A model generated the notes under the pieces. The model was not told the DNA's origin, did not search any database, and was given only the letters and a program-made list of their open reading frames with translations. From contig NZ_QWBU01000004.1 in assembly GCF_003432075.1 (NCBI RefSeq), positions 62,001-126,000 of the forward strand: a stretch of DNA of 64,000 nt, written 5' to 3'. The DNA is from Shinella sp. WSJ-2 (lineage in GTDB: Bacteria; Pseudomonadota; Alphaproteobacteria; Rhizobiales; Rhizobiaceae). Position 1 is the first letter of the stretch, and every line of letters begins with the position of its first letter. Position numbers and translations under genes: made by a program. Below are positions 33,601 through 42,965 of the stretch, piece after piece.

Positions 33601-34326
33601 ATGGCAACCTTGGAACTGCTGGGCTTCGGCCAGAATGGGTGGGGCGCGCTGCTTTTGGTCGCCACGCTGATGACACTGGCGGTGACGGCGACCGCGCTTT
33701 TGATCGGGGCCGTGCTCGGCACCGTGGTGGCGACCGCCAAACTGTCGGGCAATATGCTTTTGGTCGGCCTCGGCAATGTCTATACGACCGTGTTTCGCGG
33801 CGTGCCGGAACTGCTGATCATCTATCTCATCTATTTCGGCGGCTCCTCGGCGGTCACCGCGGTCGGCCAGTGGCTCGGCTACGAAGGCTTTCTCGGCCTG
33901 CCATCGTTTGCGGCCGGCGCGCTTGCGGTCGGCATCATTTCCGGTTCCTACCAGGCGGAAGTCTATCGCGGCGCCTATCTCGCCATCGCCAAGGGCGAAC
34001 TCGAGGCGGCCTCGGCGATCGGCATGAACCGTATGCTGCGCCTGCGCCGTGTCGTCATGCCCCAGGTGCTGCGCTACGCCATTCCTGGCCTCGGCAATGT
34101 CTGGCAGCTCACGCTGAAGGATTCGGCGCTGATCTCGGTCACCGGCCTTGCCGAATTGATGCGCACCAGCCAGGTGGCGGCCGGCTCGACCCGGCAATAT
34201 TTCCTGTTCTACATCGTCGGCGGTGTTCTCTATCTGCTGCTCACCAGTTTTTCCGACCGGCTGTTCAACCGCGCCGAGCGGCGCGCGAACCGCAGCATGC
34301 CGGCCGCAGCCATGGGGCAGGCCTGA
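33601..34326 (+). CDS. Polar amino-acid ABC transporter permease (HisQ-like)
   Basis: The 241-residue inner-membrane protein has five to six helices, the entry motif FRGVPELLIIYLIYF and the EAA loop YLAIAKGELEAASAIGMNR. It pairs with the next permease. Their genes overlap by one base (TGATG), so translation is coupled. The upstream gap of 95 bp after the binding-protein gene has no strong hairpin. Confidence 0.93.
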   Translation: MATLELLGFGQNGWGALLLVATLMTLAVTATALLIGAVLGTVVATAKLSGNMLLVGLGNVYTTVFRGVPELLIIYLIYFGGSSAVTAVGQWLGYEGFLGLPSFAAGALAVGIISGSYQAEVYRGAYLAIAKGELEAASAIGMNRMLRLRRVVMPQVLRYAIPGLGNVWQLTLKDSALISVTGLAELMRTSQVAAGSTRQYFLFYIVGGVLYLLLTSFSDRLFNRAERRANRSMPAAAMGQA

Positions 34327-35033
34327 TGGATATCGCCTTCCTTTCCTCCGCAATGGTCACGCTCCTCAAGGCCGTGCCCATGACGCTTCTCCTGTTCTCG
34401 CTCTCGGTGTTCTTCGGCGGCCTTCTGGCGCTGGTGATCGTCACGATGCGGGTTTCCGGCAACCGGCTCCTCTCTGGTTTCGCCAAGGGCTACATCTTCG
34501 TCTTCCGCGGCTCGCCGCTCTTGATCCAGATGTTCCTCGTCTTCTACGGCCTCGGCCAGTTCGGCGTCATCCGCTATTCGTTCCTGTGGCCGTTCCTACG
34601 CGAACCGGTGGTCTGTGCCGTGCTGTCGCTGGCGCTCTGCACGGCCGGCTATTCGGCGGAAATCTTCCGAAGCGGCATCCGTGCCGTCTCGCCAAAGGAG
34701 ATCGAGGCAGCCCGCGCCATCGGCATGTCCGGTTTCCTGCTGGTGCGCCGCATCATCGCGCCCATCGCCTTCCGCCATGCGCTTCCGGCCTATTCGACGG
34801 AAATCGTGCTGATGATGAAGTCGACCGCGCTCGCCAGCCTTGTCACCGTCTGGGAAGTCACCGGTGTCGCCCAGCGGCTGATCTCGCAGACCTACCGCAC
34901 GATGGAGGTTTTCCTCTGTGCGGCCCTCATCTATCTCGTGCTGAATTTCCTGATCCTGCAGGGCATGGCGCTGCTTGAATATTCACTCTCCAAACATCGC
35001 CGCGCGGCCCCGCCGTCGGCCGTCAAAGCCTGA
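34326..35033 (+). CDS. Polar amino-acid ABC transporter permease (HisM-like)
   Basis: The 235-residue permease has the same family layout: [16 protein letters not shown] followed by [19 protein letters not shown] in the EAA loop. It starts at the ATG overlapping the previous stop; the longer open frame back to 33528 is a shadow of the first permease. It forms the second half of the transport channel and is followed 11 bp later by the ATPase gene. Confidence 0.93.
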   Translation: MDIAFLSSAMVTLLKAVPMTLLLFSLSVFFGGLLALVIVTMRVSGNRLLSGFAKGYIFVFRGSPLLIQMFLVFYGLGQFGVIRYSFLWPFLREPVVCAVLSLALCTAGYSAEIFRSGIRAVSPKEIEAARAIGMSGFLLVRRIIAPIAFRHALPAYSTEIVLMMKSTALASLVTVWEVTGVAQRLISQTYRTMEVFLCAALIYLVLNFLILQGMALLEYSLSKHRRAAPPSAVKA

Positions 35034-35044
35034 GGGAGATCCCG

Positions 35045-35821
35045 ATGCCTGGTGTGACTCGCCTTTCCGTCCGCAATATCCGCAAGAGCTTTGGCGATCA
35101 TGAGGTGCTGAAGGGCATTTCGCTCGACGCCGAAGACGGTGACGTCATCTCGCTGCTCGGCGCTTCCGGCTCCGGCAAGTCGACCTTCCTGCGCTGCATC
35201 AACCTGCTGGAGACCGCCAGCGACGGGGAAATCTTCGTCGATGGCGAGCAGATCCGCATGGTGAAGAAGAACGGCCAGAACCGGCCGGAGAGCCAGAAGC
35301 AGGTGGATCACATCCGCTCCGAGCTCGGCATGGTTTTCCAGAGCTTCAATCTCTGGTCCCATATGACGATCCTGCAGAACGTCATCGAAGGCCCCGTCCA
35401 TGTGCTGAAGCGGCCGAAGGCGGAATGCATCGCCGAGGCGGAAGCGCTGCTCGAAAAAGTCGGCATCGCCGACAAGCGACATGCCTATCCCGCCCATCTC
35501 TCCGGCGGTCAGCAGCAGCGCGCGGCGATTGCCCGCGCGCTCGCCATGAAACCGAAGGTCATGCTGTTCGACGAACCGACCTCGGCGCTTGATCCGGAGC
35601 TGGTCGGCGAAGTACTGCGCGTCATGCGCGCGCTGGCCGAAGATGGCATGACGATGCTGGTCGTCACGCATGAAATGAGCTTTGCGCGCAATGTTTCCAA
35701 CCGCGTCGTCTTCATGCGCCAGGGCGTGGTGGACAGCAGCGGCGCGCCGGACGACATGTTCGGCAGCGGCGCATCGCCCGCCTTCCGCCAGTTCATCGGC
35801 CATTTCGGCGGTGAGCAATGA
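35045..35821 (+). CDS. Polar amino-acid ABC transporter ATP-binding protein (HisP-like)
   Basis: The 258-residue ATPase has Walker [10 protein letters not shown] (~40-48), the family insertion after the Q-loop region, signature LSGGQQQR, Walker [15 protein letters not shown] and the switch histidine in VVTHEMSFA. It energises import by the two permeases. Its stop overlaps the start of the HutH-like gene (ATGA), which ties the transporter directly to the enzyme that follows. Confidence 0.95.
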   Translation: MPGVTRLSVRNIRKSFGDHEVLKGISLDAEDGDVISLLGASGSGKSTFLRCINLLETASDGEIFVDGEQIRMVKKNGQNRPESQKQVDHIRSELGMVFQSFNLWSHMTILQNVIEGPVHVLKRPKAECIAEAEALLEKVGIADKRHAYPAHLSGGQQQRAAIARALAMKPKVMLFDEPTSALDPELVGEVLRVMRALAEDGMTMLVVTHEMSFARNVSNRVVFMRQGVVDSSGAPDDMFGSGASPAFRQFIGHFGGEQ

Positions 35822-37305
35822 GCGTCGTTCTCGACGGCAGACTGTCCTGGCGGGATGTCGCCCGTATTGGTGATGGGGAGACGCTTGTCCTCTCCGAACA
35901 GGCTATGTCCCGCGTCGCCCATGCGCGCAGGATCGTCGAGGCGATCGTGGCGGCCGGCATGCGCGCCTATGGCGTCAATACCGGCGTTGGTGCGCTTTCC
36001 GATACGGTTGTCGATGTCGCCTCGCAGAGCCGGCTATCGCGCAACATCGTGCTCAGCCATGCCTGCGGCGTCGGCCCGCTTCTGCCGCCGCGTTCGGTGC
36101 GATCGATCATCGCCGCCCAGATCGCCAATTTCAGCCACGGCCATTCGGGCGTGCGTCCTGTCGTCGTCAGCCATCTCACCGCCTTTCTGGCACAGGATTG
36201 CATTCCCGAGATGCCCTCCAAGGGCTCGGCGGGATACCTCACGCACAATGCGCATACCGCGCTGGTCCTGATCGGCGAGGGCCACGCCGTGGTGCGTGGC
36301 AAGCGGATGACCGGGCGTGAGGCGCTTGCCGCGATCGGCCTTGCGCCGCTGGTGCTCGAGGCCAAGGAGGGCCTGAGCCTCGTCAATGGCACGGCCTGCG
36401 CGACGGGTCTTTCCGCACTTGCGCTTGCGCGTGCCGAACACCTGCTCGCATGGGCCGATGCGATCGCCGCGCTGACGCTGGAGGCGGTCGGCTGCCAGAT
36501 GGCGGCGTTCGACGAGGCCGTTCTCGCGCTTCGCCCCTCCGCCGGCATCGCCAGAGTCGGCGCGACGCTGCGCAAACGGCTTGCCGGCAGCGGCCTGATC
36601 GCCGCGGCCATCGGCAAGCGCACACAGGATGCGCTCAGCCTGCGCGCGGTTCCCCATGCGCATGGCGCAGCCTGGGATGTGTTCGAGCAGAGCGGCGCGG
36701 TCGTCGATCGCGAGCTGGCTTCCGTTACGGACAATCCCGCCGTCTCCGGCACGCCGGACCAGCCGGTCGTGTCGTCCCAGGCTCATGCCGTGGCGCCCGC
36801 GCTGGGACAAGCGGCCGATAGTCTCGCGACCGCCATTGCTCAGATCGCGGCGATGAGCGAGCGGCGCATGGACCGTTTGGTCAATCCGCTGGTCAGCGGC
36901 CTGCCGCCCTTCTTGGCGAGCGATGCCGGCAGCCATTCCGGCTTCATGATTGCGCAATATACCGCAACGGCGCTCAGCAATGAAAACCGCCGCCTTGCCG
37001 CGCCCGCTGCCATGGACGGCGGCATCACCTCCGGCCTGCAGGAGGACTTCCTCGCGCATCCGACAGCGGCGGCCAACAAGCTGCTCGCCATCCTCGACAA
37101 TGCCGAACATATCCTCGCCATCGAACTGATGGCCGCGGTCCAGGCGCATGACTTCCTGACCGGCACTGCCGAACGCGCTCCCGGCACGACGGCATTGCAT
37201 GCCATGGTCCGTGCAAGGGTGGCGCACTACGAGGACGACCGGCCGCTCGGCGCCGATATCGAGACGCTGAAAGCCCTGATCGCAGACGAAAAGCCGGCAG
37301 CCTAA
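35818..37305 (+). CDS. HutH/aromatic-amino-acid-lyase family protein lacking the MIO triad
   Basis: The 495-residue protein aligns along its length with histidine/phenylalanine ammonia-lyases: YGVNTG (51-56), VNGTA (189-193), SVTDNPAV (302-309), QEDF in the C-terminal half. The segment that normally reads GSVGASGDLAPLAH is [12 protein letters not shown] (135-146). The Ala-Ser-Gly that cyclises to the MIO cofactor is missing through a 3-residue deletion. The QDPYSLR motif is QDALSLR (270-276), losing a catalytic tyrosine. It therefore cannot act as a standard ammonia-lyase. It sits between an amino-acid transporter and a flavin amine oxidase. Confidence 0.88.
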   Translation: MSVVLDGRLSWRDVARIGDGETLVLSEQAMSRVAHARRIVEAIVAAGMRAYGVNTGVGALSDTVVDVASQSRLSRNIVLSHACGVGPLLPPRSVRSIIAAQIANFSHGHSGVRPVVVSHLTAFLAQDCIPEMPSKGSAGYLTHNAHTALVLIGEGHAVVRGKRMTGREALAAIGLAPLVLEAKEGLSLVNGTACATGLSALALARAEHLLAWADAIAALTLEAVGCQMAAFDEAVLALRPSAGIARVGATLRKRLAGSGLIAAAIGKRTQDALSLRAVPHAHGAAWDVFEQSGAVVDRELASVTDNPAVSGTPDQPVVSSQAHAVAPALGQAADSLATAIAQIAAMSERRMDRLVNPLVSGLPPFLASDAGSHSGFMIAQYTATALSNENRRLAAPAAMDGGITSGLQEDFLAHPTAAANKLLAILDNAEHILAIELMAAVQAHDFLTGTAERAPGTTALHAMVRARVAHYEDDRPLGADIETLKALIADEKPAA

Positions 37306-37317
37306 CCGGGAGGGACC

Positions 37318-38463
37318 ATGCCAGCAGAATTCGACCTCGCCGTCATCGGCCTCGGCGCCATGGGCAGTGCGGCGGCATCCTTTGCCGCTGCCCGCGGCGC
37401 CCGCGTCCTCGGCATCGAGGCGCATTTTCCCGCCCATGCGCTCAGTTCCTCGCACGGCGACAGCCGGCTGATCCGGCTCGGCTATTTCGAGGACCAGTCC
37501 TATGTGCCGCTCTTGCGTCGCGCCTATGAAAATTGGCGATCATTGGAGGCGCGGTTGCGCGCGGATATTCTGACCGTCACCGGCGTGTTGCAGATCGGCC
37601 GGCCCGACAGCAAGATCGTCAGCGGCACGAAGGCCTCCTGCGACCTGCACGGCCTGACGCACGAAATCCTCGACAAGGCCGAGATGGCCCGGCGCTACCC
37701 GGCTTTCGCGCTGGAGGACGACGAGATTGGGCTGCTCGATCCGCAGGGCGGCTATATCAGGCCCGAGGCGGCGATCATGGGCTATCTCAAGCTCGCGGCT
37801 GAAGACGGCGCTGAGCTGCATTTCGGCGAGCGGGTGACGGCGATCGAACCAGACGAGGACGGTGTCGATATCCTGACTACAACCGGACGCTACCGGGCGC
37901 GAAAAGTGATCGTCGCGACCGGCGCCTGGATTGCGGAACTCGTGCCGGAACTTGCCGCCCATGCCGTACCGATCCGCCAGGTCGTCGCCTGGTATCAGCC
38001 GGAAGACGGCTTTGCCGCCCAACCGGGCCGCATGCCCTGCTTCCTGCGCGACGAGGGCGAGAACGGCTCCTATTTCGGCTTCCCCGCCATCGGCATCGAT
38101 GGCGTGAAGATTGGCCGCCACGCGCATTTTCGCGAACCGATCGATCCGACCGCCGCCAATCCGCCGGTCAACGAGGCGGACACTGCCCTGCTCGACGGTT
38201 TTGCCCGCAAACGCCTGCCGAAGGTGGCCAGCACGCGCATGCGCGCCACGACCTGCCGCTACACGATGCTGCCGAGCGAAGACTTTCTGATCGATTACAG
38301 CCCGACCCACCGCAATGTCGTGGTGTCCTCCGCCTGCTCCGGCCATGGCTTCAAGTTCACCAGCGTCATCGGCGAAATCCTGTCCGATCTCGCGCTGGAT
38401 GGCGGCTCGGCGCTGCCGACATCGCTCTTCACCTTCGAGCGGCATTTCGGCTCTAAGGGCTGA
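37318..38463 (+). CDS. N-methyltryptophan/sarcosine-oxidase-like flavoenzyme (MSOX family)
   Basis: The 381-residue FAD enzyme has the dinucleotide motif GLGAMGSAAA (11-20), the early SHGDSRLIR block and SGHGFKF (341-347). Cys313 in TTCRYTM is the position that carries the flavin covalently in monomeric sarcosine oxidase. Such enzymes oxidise secondary or N-methyl amines with oxygen, releasing formaldehyde and hydrogen peroxide. It lies 12 bp after the HutH-like gene and ends the operon. An N-methyl amino acid or a product derived from it is the likely substrate. Confidence 0.9.
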   Translation: MPAEFDLAVIGLGAMGSAAASFAAARGARVLGIEAHFPAHALSSSHGDSRLIRLGYFEDQSYVPLLRRAYENWRSLEARLRADILTVTGVLQIGRPDSKIVSGTKASCDLHGLTHEILDKAEMARRYPAFALEDDEIGLLDPQGGYIRPEAAIMGYLKLAAEDGAELHFGERVTAIEPDEDGVDILTTTGRYRARKVIVATGAWIAELVPELAAHAVPIRQVVAWYQPEDGFAAQPGRMPCFLRDEGENGSYFGFPAIGIDGVKIGRHAHFREPIDPTAANPPVNEADTALLDGFARKRLPKVASTRMRATTCRYTMLPSEDFLIDYSPTHRNVVVSSACSGHGFKFTSVIGEILSDLALDGGSALPTSLFTFERHFGSKG

Positions 38464-38473
38464 TCGCCGGCAC

Positions 38474-39508
38474 TCAGCCCGTGGGTGCCGTCTGCGTCGA
38501 ATCCCGCACGACGAGTTCCGGCTCCATGCGCACCCGTTTGTTTTCCAGCGGGCGGCGGTGAAGGCGGGCGAATAGCATTTCGGCGGCCAGCTTGCCCTGG
38601 CTCACGCCATCCGTGCGGATGGTGGTAAGTGGGGGCGTCAGCCAGCGGGCGAAGGGCAGGTCGTCGAAGCCGACGATGGAGAGGTCGGCCGGCACGCTGC
38701 GGCCGAGTTCATGGGCGGCGTTCAGCACACCGATCGCGATCGTGTCGTTGCCGGCGAAGATGGCGGTCAGGTCAGGCCGGCGGGTGAGCAGGGCCTTTGC
38801 CGCGCGATAGCCGCTCTCGGGGCTGAAATTGCCGTCACCCACCGCGTCCTCGTCGAGCGCCAGCCCGTGCCGCGCCAGCCCGCTGGACAGCGCCGTCAGG
38901 CGCGCATTGGTCGACACGAAATCCCGCGGCGAAAACGTGATGGCGCCGATGCGGTGATGGCCGAGACCGACCACATGGTCCACCGCTTGGCCGATGACGT
39001 TGCGCGTGGTGAAGGTAACAGAGACCTCGGCGGGATGACGCACCGAACCGACGAGAACGACCGGAAAATCCTTCTCGATCAGTGAGATAAGCGCTCGGTC
39101 GCCGGCCCGCGGGTTGACGACAATCAGCCCGTCGATGCGGCGCGATTCCACAAGATTGTCATAGGCCCTGGTCCTGCCGCCCGCCTCCAGCCCCTCGACG
39201 AGCACATGGAACCCCATCTGCCGGTTAGCCTTCTCGATGCCGTAGAGAACCTGCGGAATATACTGGTCGACGAGCAGGATGGACGGATCGGAGACGATGA
39301 GGCCGATCGTTTCCGTCAGCCCACTGACCAGCATCCGCCCCGCCGAATTGGGCTTGTAGCCGAGCTCGGCCGCCGCCTGCATCACCCGCTCGCGCGTCTC
39401 CTTGCTCAACGTCACGCTTTCCGAACGGTTGAGCACGAGGGAGACCGTGGCGCGCGATACGCCGGCCAGACGGGCCACATCGTGACTGGTCACGCGGTTG
39501 CTTGCCAT
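38474..39508 (-). CDS. LacI-family transcriptional regulator
   Basis: The 344-residue protein has the LacI DNA-binding headpiece near its N-terminus (TSHDVARLAGVSRATVSLVLNRSE and the hinge-helix region LGYKPNSAGRMLVSG). A sugar-binding periplasmic-fold domain follows (IIGFDDLPFA-like VGFDDLPFARWLTPPLTT). The start at 39508 has GGGGAG at 5 nt. It is divergent from the sugar transporter operon whose promoter carries two CACGTG-centred palindromes. It most likely represses that operon until an alpha-galactoside or a product is bound. Confidence 0.93.
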   Translation of the reverse strand: MASNRVTSHDVARLAGVSRATVSLVLNRSESVTLSKETRERVMQAAAELGYKPNSAGRMLVSGLTETIGLIVSDPSILLVDQYIPQVLYGIEKANRQMGFHVLVEGLEAGGRTRAYDNLVESRRIDGLIVVNPRAGDRALISLIEKDFPVVLVGSVRHPAEVSVTFTTRNVIGQAVDHVVGLGHHRIGAITFSPRDFVSTNARLTALSSGLARHGLALDEDAVGDGNFSPESGYRAAKALLTRRPDLTAIFAGNDTIAIGVLNAAHELGRSVPADLSIVGFDDLPFARWLTPPLTTIRTDGVSQGKLAAEMLFARLHRRPLENKRVRMEPELVVRDSTQTAPTG

Positions 39509-39596
39509 TCCACTCCCCAACCGCGCCAAGCGCAAATTTTTTCCAAGCGTCTTCAATCTCTTCGCCCTTCCAGAGAGGTAGCGCCTGTCTGCGTGC

Positions 39597-39626
39597 TTGA
39601 CAACAGGAATATCCTCCCGCTATTCA
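39597..39626 (+). promoter_or_regulatory. Sigma-70 promoter of the CUT1/GH4 operon
   Basis: TTGACA (39597-39602), an 18-bp spacer and TATTCA (39621-39626) form a good housekeeping promoter. The first LacI-type operator begins 3 bp downstream and would cover the transcription start. Confidence 0.6.
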
Positions 39627-39629
39627 AAA

Positions 39630-39643
39630 CTAACACGTGTTAG
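39630..39643. promoter_or_regulatory. LacI-type operator O1
   Basis: CTAACACGTGTTAG is a perfect 14-bp palindrome with a CG centre typical of LacI/GalR operators. It overlaps the expected transcription start. Confidence 0.75.
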
Positions 39644-39662
39644 TAAGGGATTTCTTGAGGAG

Positions 39663-39674
39663 TAACACGTGTCA
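39663..39674. promoter_or_regulatory. LacI-type operator O2
   Basis: TAACACGTGTCA shares the AACACGTGT core of O1, with one mismatched pair in its symmetry. Its centre is exactly 32 bp (about three helical turns) from that of O1, so both sites face the same side. Confidence 0.65.
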
Positions 39675-39691
39675 ACGGCGGGAGGATGGCC

Positions 39692-40597
39692 ATGATGAAG
39701 GCGGGCAGCAACGTGTCGCGCGCCCGGAGACGGCGGAAGGAAACCCTGACGGGCCTCCTGTTCGTCGCCCCGGCACTGGTCGGCTTCCTCGTGTTCTATC
39801 TCCTGCCCACGCTCCGGGCGATCCAGATAAGCCTGACCGACTGGAACCTCATGCGCGCACCGAAATTCGTAGGGTTCGCCAACTATACCAAGCTGCTCGG
39901 CGACGAGAATTTCTGGCATTCGGCCTGGGTCACGTTCGCCTATGTGCTCTACAACATCCCGATCCAGACGGCGCTTGGCCTGCTGCTCGCCGTGCTGTCC
40001 GATCGGCTCGCCCGCGCTGTATCCCTGCGTGCCGTGATCATCGCGCCCTATCTCATCTCCAATGTCGTCGCCGCCCTCGTCTGGCTGATGATGCTCGATC
40101 CGATCCTTGGCCTGGTGAACGGTTTCCTGGAGATCGTCGGCATCGGCCGTCAGGGTTTTCTCGCCTCGCCGGACCAGGCAATGGTCTCGGTGGCCGCGAT
40201 CTCGACCTGGCGGCATACGGGCCTGACGGCCCTGCTCTTCTATGCCGGCCTGCAGGCCATCCCGCGTCATCTTTATGAGGCCGCGCGGCTGGAGGGGGCG
40301 GGCGAGTGGACGATGTTCCACCGCATCACGCTGCCGCTGCTGCGCCCCGTGCTCGCCTTCGTGCTGGTGACGAGCCTCATCGGCTCCTTCCAGGTCTTCG
40401 ACGTCATTGCGGTGGCGACGGCCGGCGGCCCATCCAACTCGACGCGCGTCATCCTCTGGTACATTTACGAGAATGCATTCAAATTCAACAAGATGGGATA
40501 TGCCTCCGCAATCTCCGTCGTGCTTTTCGTCACGCTGATCCTCGTCACGCTGCTGCAGATGCGGCTGCTGAAGGCGGATCAGTCGGATCTAACCTGA
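39692..40597 (+). CDS. CUT1 sugar ABC transporter permease (UgpA/MalF-like)
   Basis: The 301-residue permease has six helices and the EAA loop YEAARLEGAGEWTMFHRITLP. ATG 39692 is preferred over 39686 because GGAGG ends immediately at 39685, leaving 6 nt to 39692 but none to 39686. It is the first gene of an operon: two permeases, binding protein, GH4 glycosidase, ATPase. It follows the LacI-controlled promoter and imports an oligosaccharide, probably an alpha-galactoside, judging from the glycosidase. Confidence 0.92.
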   Translation: MMKAGSNVSRARRRRKETLTGLLFVAPALVGFLVFYLLPTLRAIQISLTDWNLMRAPKFVGFANYTKLLGDENFWHSAWVTFAYVLYNIPIQTALGLLLAVLSDRLARAVSLRAVIIAPYLISNVVAALVWLMMLDPILGLVNGFLEIVGIGRQGFLASPDQAMVSVAAISTWRHTGLTALLFYAGLQAIPRHLYEAARLEGAGEWTMFHRITLPLLRPVLAFVLVTSLIGSFQVFDVIAVATAGGPSNSTRVILWYIYENAFKFNKMGYASAISVVLFVTLILVTLLQMRLLKADQSDLT

Positions 40598-40607
40598 GGA
40601 GGCGGCC

Positions 40608-41480
40608 ATGAAGACCATCACCCCGCAGGCCGCGCTCGGCTATCTCGTGCTCGCCGTCTTCGTCTTCCTCTCGCTGCTGCCGCTATGGATGGCGCTGAAG
40701 ATCGCCCTGACGCATCCGAGCGACGTCTACACCAGCGCCGCGAGCCTGACGCCCGAGACCTTCACACTCGGCAACTTCCTGCGCGTCATGGGCCTTCCCT
40801 CGGATATCGAGCTCACGGCCTCCCGCGCCTCGCCGATCGACTTCATGCTCGCGTTGCGCAACAGCGTGATCTACACGGCGCTGACGGTCTCCGGGCAGAT
40901 CTTCTTCTCGGCGCTGGCTGCCTACGCTTTCGCCCGCATGAGCTTTCCGGGCCGCGACCTGCTGTTCTTCGCCTTCCTGGCCGCGACCATGATCCCGAGC
41001 ATGGTGCTGTTCATTCCGAACTTCATTCTCGTCAAGCAGCTCGGCCTTCTCAACACCTTCACCGGCCTCGTCGCGCCGACCATCCTGATGACACCCTTCG
41101 CGGTGTTCTTCCTCAGGCAGTTCTTCCTGTCATCGCCGAAGGAACTGGACGAGGCGGCGCGGCTGGAGGGTGCCTCGCAATTCCAGATCTTCTGGCGCAT
41201 CGCGCTGCCGATCCAGAAGGGGCCGATCGCCACGCTCGGTATCCTGCTCGCCATCCAGTCCTGGAACGAGTTCTTCTGGCCCTTTCTCGTCGGCCGCGAT
41301 GCCAGCGTGCGCGTCATGGCCGTCGCCCTCTCGGACTTCATGAGCCAGACCGGCCGCGGCAATCCCGATTGGAGCGGGCTGATGGCGGCCATCGTGCTCT
41401 CGATCATTCCGGTCATCACCCTGCTCGTCGTGTTCGGCCGGCAGATCGTGGAATCGCTCCAGACGAGCGGCATGAAATAA
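40608..41480 (+). CDS. CUT1 sugar ABC transporter permease (UgpE/MalG-like)
   Basis: The 290-residue second permease has six helices and the EAA loop DEAARLEGASQFQIFWRIALP. It starts 10 bp after the first permease with GAGGAGG in front. A ~15-residue periplasmic insertion (MGLPSDIELTASRASP) precedes the membrane core. Together with the first permease it forms the channel energised by the MsmK/UgpC-type ATPase at the end of the operon. Confidence 0.93.
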   Translation: MKTITPQAALGYLVLAVFVFLSLLPLWMALKIALTHPSDVYTSAASLTPETFTLGNFLRVMGLPSDIELTASRASPIDFMLALRNSVIYTALTVSGQIFFSALAAYAFARMSFPGRDLLFFAFLAATMIPSMVLFIPNFILVKQLGLLNTFTGLVAPTILMTPFAVFFLRQFFLSSPKELDEAARLEGASQFQIFWRIALPIQKGPIATLGILLAIQSWNEFFWPFLVGRDASVRVMAVALSDFMSQTGRGNPDWSGLMAAIVLSIIPVITLLVVFGRQIVESLQTSGMK

Positions 41481-41508
41481 ATCGACAATCAAAAGGAGGA
41501 GACTAACA

Positions 41509-42825
41509 ATGAAACGACACCTGATCGGCGCCATCGCCGCCACGACGGCCCTTACCAGCCTCAGCCCTTTGCCCGCCTCTGCCGAGGACGTGACGCTGAC
41601 CTACACGATGTGGGACGGCAACCAGGCGCCCGTCTACCGCCAGTGCGCCGACAAGTTCGAGGCGGCCAATCCCGGCATCAAGATCAAGATCTCGCAGGAC
41701 GCCTGGGACAATTACTGGACCACGCTGACGACGTCCTTCGTTTCCGGCACCGCGCCGGACGTCTTCGTCAACCACCTGAGCCGCTTCCCGGAATTCCTGA
41801 CAAACGGTGTGATGGTCGATCTGTCCGAGCGCATCGCCGCCGATCAGGTCGACATGAACGCCTATCTGCCGGGCCTCGCCGAAGTCTGGAACAAGGACGG
41901 CCAGCAGTGGGGCATGCCGAAGGACTGGGATACGATCGCGCTCGTCTACAACAAGAAGATGATCGCCGACGCCGGCATCAAGGAAGAGGACCTGAAGAAC
42001 CTCGACTGGAACCCGAAGGACGGCGGCTCGCTGGAAAAGCTGCTGGCCCATCTGACGCTCGACCAAAACGGCAAGCGCGGCGACGAGCCGGGCTTCGACA
42101 AGTCCAAGGTCGCCGTCTACGGCTGGGCCACGGACCGGACGGATGGCTACGGCCAGACGCAGTGGAGCTTCCTTGCGGTTTCCAACGGCTTCAAGCCGAT
42201 CGACAAGGCATGGGGCACGCAATACGGCTATGACAGCCCGGCCCTTGCCGAAACGCTGACCTGGCAACGCGACCTTGCGCTGAAGAAGGGCTTTGCGCTG
42301 AGCCAGGAGCAGACCGGCAAGCTGAACGCCACCGCCATCTTCGCGGCCGGCAAGGCGGCGATCGTACCGGACGGTTCGTGGAACATCGGCACCTATCGTG
42401 ACGCCTCCAAGATGGAGATCGGTTTTGCGCCGGTGCCGAAGGGTCCGGAAGGCCGCCGCTCGATGTTCAACGGCCTGGCCGACAGCATCTGGTCCGGCTC
42501 GCAGCATCAGGACGAGGCCTGGAAGTGGGTGAAGTATCTGAGCGGTTCGGAATGCCAGACCATCGTCGGCAAGGCCGGCGTCGTCTTCCCGGCGCGCCCG
42601 GAAGGCGTGACGGCGGCCGAAGAGGCGCACAAGGCGAAAAATCTAGACGTTTCCGCCTTCGTCATGCTGGCAACACCCGAGACGACCTTCCCCTTCCCGA
42701 TCTCGGACTATGCCTCCGAAATCTCCACCGTCCTGACAACGGCGGTGGAAAACGTGCTGCTCGACAAGGGCGACCCGGCGACCCTGCTGAAGGACGCCAA
42801 CGACCAGGTCAACGGCATGTTCTGA
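41509..42825 (+). CDS. CUT1 sugar ABC transporter substrate-binding protein
   Basis: The 438-residue periplasmic protein has a signal peptide ending in PASAED. The family 1 solute-binding pattern follows: TYTMWDGNQAPVYRQCADKFEAANPGI-type start, the block GTAPDVFVNHL, and WNIGTYRD with FAPVPKGPEGRRSMFNG near the C-terminal domain. It captures the oligosaccharide for the two permeases. It is followed by a hairpin that likely boosts its message. AAAGGAGGAG precedes the start. Confidence 0.94.
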   Translation: MKRHLIGAIAATTALTSLSPLPASAEDVTLTYTMWDGNQAPVYRQCADKFEAANPGIKIKISQDAWDNYWTTLTTSFVSGTAPDVFVNHLSRFPEFLTNGVMVDLSERIAADQVDMNAYLPGLAEVWNKDGQQWGMPKDWDTIALVYNKKMIADAGIKEEDLKNLDWNPKDGGSLEKLLAHLTLDQNGKRGDEPGFDKSKVAVYGWATDRTDGYGQTQWSFLAVSNGFKPIDKAWGTQYGYDSPALAETLTWQRDLALKKGFALSQEQTGKLNATAIFAAGKAAIVPDGSWNIGTYRDASKMEIGFAPVPKGPEGRRSMFNGLADSIWSGSQHQDEAWKWVKYLSGSECQTIVGKAGVVFPARPEGVTAAEEAHKAKNLDVSAFVMLATPETTFPFPISDYASEISTVLTTAVENVLLDKGDPATLLKDANDQVNGMF

Positions 42826-42888
42826 AATATAGGCGCCGGCCTCCCCGGCGTTCACGCTCCCGCTCCTGGCGCGTCCTGCGGCAGGCGC

Positions 42889-42923
42889 ATCCACCGGCAT
42901 CATCCTCCCGGATGCCGGTGGAT
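42889..42923 (+). terminator. Intra-operon hairpin before the GH4 gene
   Basis: A perfect 12-bp stem (ATCCACCGGCAT / ATGCCGGTGGAT) with an 11-nt loop lies between binding-protein and glycosidase genes. It is probably a message-stabilising or partial-termination element. Confidence 0.6.
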
Positions 42924-42965
42924 CATTCCACACTTGACCGCAACATCATCTTTCGAGGATCCGTC

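Noticed and set aside
36034-37455. 473-codon open frame on the minus strand
   Set aside because: Antisense of the HutH-like gene; no ribosome site or family motif.
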